Source of the DNA: Chloroflexota bacterium
GTDB lineage: Bacteria; Chloroflexota; Anaerolineae; Anaerolineales; UBA11579
Direction of reading: 5' to 3'
NCBI GenBank assembly: GCA_003486225.1
Contig: DNGN01000175.1
Span: 276-5,466 of the forward strand
DNA: 5,191 nt
This document shows positions 1 to 5,191 of the stretch, piece after piece (position 1 is the stretch's first letter; every line of letters begins with the position of its first letter). Below the pieces are notes generated by a model, which ran no database searches, had not been told where the DNA came from, and saw only the letters and a program-made list of their open reading frames with translations. The position numbers and the translations under genes are program-made.

Positions 1-34
1 TGCCCCAGGAATTCCTGGGGCAAGATTTAATTTT
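1..34 (+). terminator. Perfect palindrome hairpin at window edge, possible terminator of an upstream gene
   Basis: Bases 1-22 are a perfect palindrome. They fold as a 9-bp GC-rich stem (arm TGCCCCAGG) with an AATT loop. A T-rich but interrupted stretch (TTTAATTTT, 26-34) follows. This fits a rho-independent terminator for a + strand gene ending left of the window. It also fits a hairpin between two genes of one operon, for example a binding-protein gene followed by the ATPase gene, where it would lower downstream expression or protect upstream mRNA. The U-tract is not clean and starts a few bases after the stem, so termination may be partial. Because the palindrome touches base 1, the arms could extend further upstream out of view. 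Confidence 0.5.
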
Positions 35-59
35 GCTATTTTTCATATTTTTCTAAAAT
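33..59 (+). promoter_or_regulatory. Weak candidate promoter upstream of phnC
   Basis: The AT-rich leader holds a -35-like TTGCTA (33-38) and a -10-like TAAAAT (54-59). They are separated by only 15 bases, which is short for a sigma-70-type promoter, and there is no TGn extension. In sequence this rich in A and T such matches arise easily by chance, so this is only the best candidate seen. If the operon starts further upstream, no promoter is needed here. Confidence 0.22.
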
Positions 60-72
60 TATATTTTTCATA
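37..72 (+). repeat. Short direct repeats TATTTTTC in the phnC leader
   Basis: The octamer TATTTTTC occurs three times, at 37-44, 46-53 and 62-69. The first and third copies extend to an 11-base identity, TATTTTTCATA (37-47 and 62-72). Start-to-start distances are 9 and 16 bases. Repeats overlapping a promoter region can be operator half-sites, but the motif is low in complexity and does not match Pho boxes that I know. The repeats themselves are plain in the sequence. A regulatory role is speculation. Confidence 0.4.
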
Positions 73-103
73 GAAGAAACCATAAGAAAGGCAAGTTTGC
101 ACC

Positions 104-856
104 ATGTTAGAAGTCAAAAACCTAACCAAAATTTATGATGGTGACGTGCAAGCGCTTAAGAATGTCAGCTTTAATGTAAAACAAGGAGAATTCCTGGCCG
201 TGATCGGTTTGAGCGGTTCCGGGAAATCCACCTTACTGCGCTGCATTAACCGGCTGATCGAACCTACCGAAGGCCAGATCATCTGGAAAGGCCAGGACGT
301 TACCGCAGCCAGCCAGGACGAGATGCGCCGCATCCGCCGCAAGATCGGCATGGTCTTCCAGCATTTCAATCTGGTCTCGCGTTCCAAGGTGATCACAAAT
401 GTTTTGGCGGGGCGACTGGGTTACGTAAACCCCATGTTGAGTGCTCTCAACCGTTTCCCCAAAAGTGACGTTGATATGGCTCTTGCCCAGCTCGACCGGG
501 TTGGGATCAAAAACCAGGCCCACAAACGCGCCGATGAGCTCAGCGGTGGCCAGCAGCAGCGCGTTGGGATCGCACGAGCCATGATGCAGGAACCCGCCAT
601 GATCCTGGCTGACGAGCCGGTCGCCAGCCTGGACCCGGTGCTGGCTCATTCCATCATGCAGTATCTTGAGAAGATCAACCAGGAGGACGGTGTGACAATC
701 CTCTGCAGTTTGCACTTCCTGGACCTGGTGCACCGCTATGCCGACCGGGCCATTGCACTCAATGATGGCGTCCTCATGTTCGATGGATCGCCTGATGAGA
801 TCGACGATGATAAATTCAGAGATATCTACGGCCAGGATGCGGAACGCGTAGGTTAA
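104..856 (+). CDS. phnC: PhnC-type phosphonate ABC transporter ATP-binding protein
   Basis: This is the cytoplasmic ATPase subunit that powers a binding-protein-dependent importer of the phosphonate (PhnCDE) family. The 250-residue length is normal for PhnC. Motifs seen in order are Walker [10 protein letters not shown] (35-43), Q-loop Gln86 (VFQHFNL), ABC signature LSGGQ (146-150), Walker B MILADEP with catalytic Glu171 (166-172), D-loop SLDP (175-178) and the switch His204. The run [10 protein letters not shown] (169-178) is typical of PhnC, which is why this subfamily was chosen over amino-acid or methionine ATPases. An AAAGG at 87-91 lies 12 bases before the ATG, a rather long spacing, so initiation may be moderate. 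The gene is followed after 12 bases by the permease gene and is surely co-transcribed with it. The true substrate (phosphonate, phosphite, phosphate ester or other oxyanion) cannot be read from the ATPase. Confidence 0.92.
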   Translation: MLEVKNLTKIYDGDVQALKNVSFNVKQGEFLAVIGLSGSGKSTLLRCINRLIEPTEGQIIWKGQDVTAASQDEMRRIRRKIGMVFQHFNLVSRSKVITNVLAGRLGYVNPMLSALNRFPKSDVDMALAQLDRVGIKNQAHKRADELSGGQQQRVGIARAMMQEPAMILADEPVASLDPVLAHSIMQYLEKINQEDGVTILCSLHFLDLVHRYADRAIALNDGVLMFDGSPDEIDDDKFRDIYGQDAERVG

Positions 857-861
857 AGGAG
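856..861 (+). promoter_or_regulatory. Strong Shine-Dalgarno of the permease gene, overlapping the phnC stop codon
   Basis: AAGGAG at 856-861 starts on the last base of the phnC TAA (854-856) and lies 7 bases before the ATG at 869. It is a much better ribosome site than the one before phnC. It fixes the permease start, and it suggests that translation of the two genes is coupled or that the permease has its own efficient initiation. Confidence 0.8.
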
Positions 862-868
862 TCTTACA

Positions 869-2707
869 ATGAAAAAGAGCCCATCTCCATTTAGATCAAT
901 TGTTGTAGGACTGGTAACATTTCTGGTCTTGACCGTTTTTGCCTATGGTTTTAGCGTGACCAACATCAATTTTGAGGAAACCCGCTCTGAAAGACGCGTG
1001 GCTTCTTTAACCCGCATCCTGCGGGCTTTGGCACATCCTGAGGTATTCGAATACAATTATGAAACGGTAAATGTCGAAGTGCCTTTTTATTTGGGCTGCC
1101 CAGAGGGAGGGGTTGAATTGCCAGAAGTAGACCGTTCCCAGGCTTTTATCTTGGTCAGTTCGGCCTGTGCAAACCCCAAAGAAACCGTGACTGTACAGGG
1201 ATATAACTTCCAGGAAAACTCATCTGGCCCGATCAATTTTATTGGTTTCAGTGCAGATGCGCCCGACGGAGTACCCATTCAGATGGAAAATTTCCAGGCC
1301 GATGCCCAGGGCAACTTCGAGGTGGAGGTGACTCTACCCAATCGCCAGATCAAAGAGGATCCGCAGGCTATCCGTGCCACGGGAAGAACGCGGATCGGTG
1401 CGCCAATGATCTCCAGGCAGGCCTTGATCACATGGGACAAGATCATTGAAACGGTCTTCATGGCTTTATTGGCAACCACCTTCGGCACCATGATCGCCAT
1501 CCCGATCAGTTTCTTTGCTGCTCGCAATCTGATGTCAGATGTCAAAATGCCTTTGAGCAACATTTCCCTTACTTTCGTCGGGTGGCCCCTAGGCATGTGG
1601 CTTGGCCTCAAGTTAAACCAAGTGCTGGTGAGCCTGGTCTCTCCACTAGTCAAATCCTTCCTGCCCATCCTGGCAGGTACGCTCGTCATGCCCTTCCTGG
1701 CATTTCTTTTCGTTAGATGGATCCTGTCAAACCAGCAGGAAGAGGTCGAGACCAATTGGAAATCTCGGCTGGCAAACCTGCTGTATACGCTGGCAGCGGC
1801 GGTGCTTGTGATCCTTTCAATCATCTTCCTTGGGAAGCTGTTCCTCTGGATTGGTGATTACCTTACACCCAACAATGAAGTCCCCCTGTATTTCCTGCGG
1901 AAATTCATCTTCCAGGTGGGTGATATCATCACGATGCTGATACCCGGTATTACAGCCCTGGTCGGCGGAGGGATTATTGGTGGGTTATTTGGCAACCTGG
2001 GTCAAACCATCAGTGAGAAAATACCTGCGGCAACCGGGAAACTCCTGAATTTTGTGATCACTCCGCTGGCTTTTGCAGCCATTGCCATCCTGATCATGCA
2101 AGGCATTGACTGGTTTTATCAGTTCAATAACCCGGCTATAACACTTTATTGGCCTGCCGGGATCGGCGGGGTAGTTGGATTGCTTTTGGCCATCATTACC
2201 TCACCGAAACAATCCCTGCCCATCGGCATTGTGCTCTACGGCATCATCCGCACCATTCTGAACGGCACCCGTTCAGTCGAAGCGCTCGTAATGGCAATTG
2301 TGTTCGTGGCCTGGGTGGGGCTTGGCCCATTCGCCGGTGCACTGGCCTTGGGACTGCACACCGTTGCTGCCCTGGCCAAACTATACTCTGAACAGGTCGA
2401 GAGCATCCTGGAAGGCCCGTTGGAGGCCGTACAGGCTACCGGTGCCAACCGCTTGCAAACCATTGTCTTTGCCGTCGTCCCTCAGATCATCCCGCCTTAC
2501 ATTTCGTTCACCATGTACCGCTGGGACATCAACGTGCGTATGTCCACCATCATCGGTTTTGTCGGCGGCGGTGGTATCGGGTTCGTGCTCCAGCAGAACA
2601 TCAACCTGCTCAACTACCGCGCAGCCAGTGTCAATATGCTGGCGATCGCGATTGTCGTAGCCACCATGGACTATATCAGCTCCAGTTTGCGGGAACGCTT
2701 CGTTTAA
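869..2707 (+). CDS. phnE: PhnE-type ABC transporter permease, greatly enlarged (612 aa)
   Basis: This is the membrane subunit partnering the PhnC-type ATPase. PhnE proteins are usually about 260-290 residues; this one is 612. Residues 10-30 form a first membrane segment with a basic, inside-type N-terminus. Residues 31-189 are a hydrophilic extracytoplasmic loop with Cys77 and Cys100 and an Ig-like stretch (92-158). Residues 190-220 (ETVFMALLATTFGTMIAIPI...FFAARN) match the PhnE segment before the first cytoplasmic loop. Residues 221-460 are an insertion with about six hydrophobic segments (near 231-250, 264-287, 301-329, 350-375, 393-413, 427-444). Residues 461-612 match the PhnE C-terminal core: RTILNGTRSVEALVMAIVFV, VGLGPFAGALALGLH, the EAA-type coupling loop EAVQATGANRLQTIVFAVVP (519-538), YRWDINVR (550-557) and GFVGGGGIGFVLQQ (563-576). 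The frame is continuous with no sign of a frameshift. Family membership is firm. The role of the extra parts, and the substrate, are unknown. Confidence 0.88.
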   Translation: MKKSPSPFRSIVVGLVTFLVLTVFAYGFSVTNINFEETRSERRVASLTRILRALAHPEVFEYNYETVNVEVPFYLGCPEGGVELPEVDRSQAFILVSSACANPKETVTVQGYNFQENSSGPINFIGFSADAPDGVPIQMENFQADAQGNFEVEVTLPNRQIKEDPQAIRATGRTRIGAPMISRQALITWDKIIETVFMALLATTFGTMIAIPISFFAARNLMSDVKMPLSNISLTFVGWPLGMWLGLKLNQVLVSLVSPLVKSFLPILAGTLVMPFLAFLFVRWILSNQQEEVETNWKSRLANLLYTLAAAVLVILSIIFLGKLFLWIGDYLTPNNEVPLYFLRKFIFQVGDIITMLIPGITALVGGGIIGGLFGNLGQTISEKIPAATGKLLNFVITPLAFAAIAILIMQGIDWFYQFNNPAITLYWPAGIGGVVGLLLAIITSPKQSLPIGIVLYGIIRTILNGTRSVEALVMAIVFVAWVGLGPFAGALALGLHTVAALAKLYSEQVESILEGPLEAVQATGANRLQTIVFAVVPQIIPPYISFTMYRWDINVRMSTIIGFVGGGGIGFVLQQNINLLNYRAASVNMLAIAIVVATMDYISSSLRERFV

Positions 2708-2723
2708 CTTCCCTCGACCCCTC

Positions 2724-2759
2724 AAAAGTCCCAATGGAACATCCATTGGGACTTTTTTT
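2724..2759 (+). terminator. Rho-independent terminator of the phnC-phnE operon
   Basis: A perfect inverted repeat has its left arm at 2724-2737 and right arm at 2743-2756. The core AGTCCCAATGG pairs with CCATTGGGACT, and the loop is AACAT. It runs directly into seven T residues (2753-2759). It starts 17 bases after the permease stop codon. On the opposite strand the matching T run is only four long, so it should act mainly on + strand transcripts. It separates the transporter operon from the downstream regulator. Confidence 0.93.
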
Positions 2760-2781
2760 ATCCATATCCACCCCAGACTGC

Positions 2782-2814
2782 TTGCATCCTGCATGGCTGT
2801 TCCTATGGTAAAAT
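2782..2814 (+). promoter_or_regulatory. Likely promoter of the BTAD regulator gene (extended -10)
   Basis: TGGTAAAAT (2806-2814) is an extended -10 element: TGn followed by TAAAAT, five of six bases of the consensus. A -35-like TTGCAT sits at 2782-2787. The 21-base spacing to TAAAAT is too long for a classical pair, so the extended -10 probably carries the activity. An alternative -10 reading, TATGGT (2804-2809), would give a 16-base spacer but a poorer hexamer. The expected transcript start is near 2820-2821, giving a leader of about 70 bases. A tandem TGCAT (2783-2787 and 2790-2794) lies just upstream of the -10. Confidence 0.5.
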
Positions 2815-2815
2815 G

Positions 2816-2827
2816 CTCTATCTAGAG
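2816..2827. repeat. Small dyad at the predicted transcription start
   Basis: CTCTA (2816-2820) and TAGAG (2823-2827) are inverted around TC. The dyad spans the predicted transcription start of the regulator gene, where a repressor or autoregulator site could lie. It is only five bases per arm and may be chance. The rest of the leader (2828-2889) shows no hairpin, riboswitch-like fold or small gene that I can support. Confidence 0.25.
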
Positions 2828-2889
2828 GCTCACGACACTCAATTTCTGGTCACCCATTTCTCAGCTTACAAAAACAGGCAAGAGATGAT

Positions 2890-5191
2890 ATGAATATTTG
2901 GAGAGCATATTTTTTTGGTAATTTCAGATTAATAGCTCCGAATGATGAATCAGTCAATCTAAGCTCCCCTACCATTCGTTCTCTCCTCGCGTACCTGATC
3001 CTCAATCGCGAGCAGCCTGCAGATCGCCGCAGGCTGGCCTATCTCTTTTGGCCGCGCGGCACCGAAACAGCCGCACGCCGAAACCTGCGCCAGTATCTCC
3101 ACCGCATCCGACGCCTGACCCCAGACCCGGAGAACGACCTGCCCCTGGTACTGTCCACCGGTTCCACAGTACAGTTTAATCCCGAGATCATCCTTTCAAG
3201 CGACCTGCAAAAACTCACGCACTATACTCGTCCAGAAGCAAACATCGAAGAATTAATCTCCTGTGTCAGCCTGTATTCCGGAGATCTCTTGGAAGATGTC
3301 TACGAAGACTGGATCAACCCACTCCGGGAGCAATACAGCCAGCGCATGTTTCAAGCCATGGAAAGGCTTACATCCAAACTCCAGACGCTCGGCCGGTTTG
3401 AGGAAGCCATCCAGTTTACTCACAAGCAGATTGAATTTGACCCCTACAACGAAGCTGTCCACCGAAGTTTAATTTCCCTTTATTATCAGAACCAGGAGCG
3501 CAACCAAGCGGTCAGACATTACAACGAACTGGTAGCGCTGCTTGACCAGGAACTCGGCATCCCCCCCATGCCCGAAACTGAGGATCTCATCGAGGCCATC
3601 CAGCAAGGCAGCTACCAAGCCGGCCAGGTCTCCACCTTGGTCAGAAAGGAACCAGACAGCCTGCAAAAAATTGACCACTCCATCCCTCTCATCGGGCGTG
3701 AGGCTGAGATCTCCAACCTGGACGATACTTTGGAACAGGTGCATGAGCGCCAAGGGAATTTCCTGCTCATCACCGGCGAATCGGGTATCGGGAAAACCAG
3801 GCTGGTGCAGGAATTCCTCGACCGGCATCAGAACCTGAACGTGGTCAGCGTGCTGTGTCACGAACTGGATATCAATTCGCCTTATACACCTATCCGGGAG
3901 ATGCTGGAAAAAGCCATGCCTATCCTGCCTGAGGAACGATCCATATCATCCAGGTCGCTTTCGGCAGTCATCTCTATCGCCCCCGCACTGCGTCAAAAAT
4001 ATCCCAATACCCCCAATGGACATAATCCGGCCCATATCACCTACCAGGATGCCCTGCTGGACCTTTTCTCACAAATTCCTGACCAAGCTGAAAATCATGC
4101 TCTGGTGATGATCATTGATAATCTTCAGTGGGCGGATTCGCTTTCCTGGAACCTTTTAGCCCAGTTTGCCCGCCAATTGAGATCCTATCCAATTCTGCTG
4201 ATCGGTCTGTGCCGCAACGAAGACTTGCTGGCTGAACGCCAGCAGCTTATCCGTACCTTCCACCGCAACCAGCTGGTGAAAGAGATCGCCTTGCCCCGGC
4301 TGAACCCAATCCAGACAAAACGGATTGCAGAACAAATCCTGCCCTCAACCCATCTGGATGATGAATTCTACATCCAACTGCATAATGAAACCGAGGGGAT
4401 CCCGCTCTTCATCATTGAAATGCTCAAATCGCAAAGAGAATCTGGCAGACCTTTGGGCATCAAAGCTCTTTCTGCCCAGCAGGGTGTGCCAGCCGGGATC
4501 CGACAGATCATCGATTCACGTTTAGACCGGCTGTCAAATGAATGCAAAGACGTCCTGGCCTCTGCGGCCGTCATTGGCCGCGAGTTTACATTTTCGTTCC
4601 TGGCAGAGATCAGTGATCTCTCCCCCGAAGATATCATCATCTATTTGGAGGAGATCGGTAACCGCGGGCTCATCCGCGAAGTTGACCAGGGCTACGACTT
4701 CAGCCACGATAAGATCAGGCAGGTAGCCTACAACAACCTCAGCAAAGCCAGGCGCCAATACTATCACCGAAGGGTTGCAGAAGCGCTGGAACGAGCCATC
4801 CCCCCCGCTTCCCCCGCAACCTTGGCCCACCATTTTTCCAACAGCGACACGCCGATCAAAGCCCTTCCTTATTTCATTTCAGCCGGCGAAAATGCCATCC
4901 AGTCGCGTTCCTATCTTGAAGCGCGTCAGATCGGTCACCAAGCCGTGAACCTGCTCGGCAGAGTACCCGGACCAGAGCAGCGAGCCGAACGTATCGACCT
5001 CAATTTACAGCTGGCGCAGGCTTATGCCTATAGTGGGGATTTTAAACAAGCCATGGAAGTCATGAGCTTTACCGAACAGATCGCCGCCCGGTTGAATGAC
5101 CCGGCGCGCCAGGGGCAGGTGTATTACCGTTCCGCTCAGATTTTTTGGCAGGTGGGTCAACCTCTGGTCGCCGGTGATTATGCGCGCCGGG
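2890..5191 (+). CDS. BTAD/SARP-type transcriptional regulator with AAA ATPase and TPR-like region, 3' end outside window
   Basis: The frame runs 767 codons and leaves the window without a stop. Residues 1-100 resemble the winged-helix DNA-binding domain of SARP/AfsR-type regulators (LLAYLIL 32-38, LAYLFWP 49-55, ARRNLRQYLHRIRRL 62-76). Residues 105-235 match the all-helical bacterial transcriptional activation domain, ending in LDQELGIPPMPET (218-230). An ATPase domain follows: IGRE (268-271), Walker A GESGIGKT (296-303), Walker B VMIIDNLQWAD (406-416) and a sensor-like LLIGLCRNED (436-445). Next come a helical segment with FSHDKIRQVAYNNL (604-617) and TPR-like helices from about 657 to the cut. 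The overall plan is that of AfsR/MalT-like signal-dependent activators; the ligand is unknown. ATG 2890 is the first usable start: the frame upstream is open to a TAA at 2809-2811 but has no ATG, GTG or TTG. The ribosome site is weak (AAGAG, 2880-2884). The Walker B acidic pair reads Asp410-Asn411. No membrane segment or signal peptide is seen. Confidence 0.88.
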   Translation, partial: MNIWRAYFFGNFRLIAPNDESVNLSSPTIRSLLAYLILNREQPADRRRLAYLFWPRGTETAARRNLRQYLHRIRRLTPDPENDLPLVLSTGSTVQFNPEIILSSDLQKLTHYTRPEANIEELISCVSLYSGDLLEDVYEDWINPLREQYSQRMFQAMERLTSKLQTLGRFEEAIQFTHKQIEFDPYNEAVHRSLISLYYQNQERNQAVRHYNELVALLDQELGIPPMPETEDLIEAIQQGSYQAGQVSTLVRKEPDSLQKIDHSIPLIGREAEISNLDDTLEQVHERQGNFLLITGESGIGKTRLVQEFLDRHQNLNVVSVLCHELDINSPYTPIREMLEKAMPILPEERSISSRSLSAVISIAPALRQKYPNTPNGHNPAHITYQDALLDLFSQIPDQAENHALVMIIDNLQWADSLSWNLLAQFARQLRSYPILLIGLCRNEDLLAERQQLIRTFHRNQLVKEIALPRLNPIQTKRIAEQILPSTHLDDEFYIQLHNETEGIPLFIIEMLKSQRESGRPLGIKALSAQQGVPAGIRQIIDSRLDRLSNECKDVLASAAVIGREFTFSFLAEISDLSPEDIIIYLEEIGNRGLIREVDQGYDFSHDKIRQVAYNNLSKARRQYYHRRVAEALERAIPPASPATLAHHFSNSDTPIKALPYFISAGENAIQSRSYLEARQIGHQAVNLLGRVPGPEQRAERIDLNLQLAQAYAYSGDFKQAMEVMSFTEQIAARLNDPARQGQVYYRSAQIFWQVGQPLVAGDYARR

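Noticed and set aside
233..733. 166-codon open frame on the - strand inside phnC
   Set aside because: It lies wholly inside a gene with complete ABC ATPase motifs, and its translation resembles no family. It is an antisense shadow.
1279..1824. 181-codon open frame on the - strand inside the permease gene
   Set aside because: The + strand protein is continuous and membrane-like through this region. The antisense product has no recognisable domain or ribosome site that I can see.
2381..2794. 137-codon - strand frame crossing the permease 3' end and the terminator
   Set aside because: It covers the best conserved part of the PhnE core and reads through the terminator stem. It has no support as a gene.
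2885..2893. Two-codon start-stop frame (ATGATATGA) overlapping the ATG of the regulator
   Set aside because: It could couple initiation, but a nine-base match like this is common by chance and the upstream ribosome site is weak for either start.
3561..3567. Run of seven C at the end of the BTAD domain, with another C-rich stretch at 4801-4815, as possible slippage or phase-variation sites
   Set aside because: The reading frame is intact through both runs, the protein motifs continue normally, and the runs are short.
3469..3861. 130-codon - strand frame inside the regulator
   Set aside because: It overlaps the BTAD end and Walker A region of the regulator, which are clearly coding on the + strand.
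1..5191. Search by eye for CRISPR arrays, tRNA or rRNA genes, insertion sequences and attachment sites
   Set aside because: No regularly spaced repeats, cloverleaf, transposase or paired terminal inverted repeats were found.

Overview
The window looks like a piece of a bacterial chromosome, most likely from the Chloroflexota (Anaerolineae-like). That placement is an inference. It rests on moderate GC content, a long one-piece regulator that joins a SARP/BTAD DNA-binding module to an ATPase and TPR-like repeats (a protein style abundant in that phylum), an extended -10 promoter, and an unusually large PhnE-type permease. No rRNA, tRNA, CRISPR array or insertion sequence was found.

Layout, all on the + strand. 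Positions 1-103 are a non-coding leader: a perfect 22-base palindrome at the window edge, probably the terminator hairpin of an upstream gene or an intercistronic hairpin, followed by a very AT-rich stretch with a short repeated T-rich motif. Positions 104-2707 are a two-gene operon. The first gene is a PhnC-type ABC ATPase with all nucleotide-binding motifs intact. Twelve bases downstream is a PhnE-type permease of 612 residues, more than twice the usual size. A strong rho-independent terminator follows at 2724-2759. A 182-base intergenic region then carries a likely promoter for the next gene. From 2890 to the window end is an open, unfinished reading frame of 767 codons: a winged-helix/BTAD regulator with a P-loop ATPase domain and the start of a TPR-like region.

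How they work together: the ATPase and the permease should form the inner-membrane part of a phosphonate/phosphate-ester-type importer. The substrate-binding protein (PhnD), which is needed for uptake, is not in the window and may be encoded just upstream. The regulator is a separate transcription unit, and nothing in the sequence proves that it controls the transporter.

The most unusual item is the permease. Its PhnE core is recognisable in two pieces (about residues 190-220 and 460-612). An insertion of about 240 residues with about six extra membrane segments separates the pieces. In addition, a loop of about 155 residues outside the membrane contains what looks like an Ig-like beta-sandwich.
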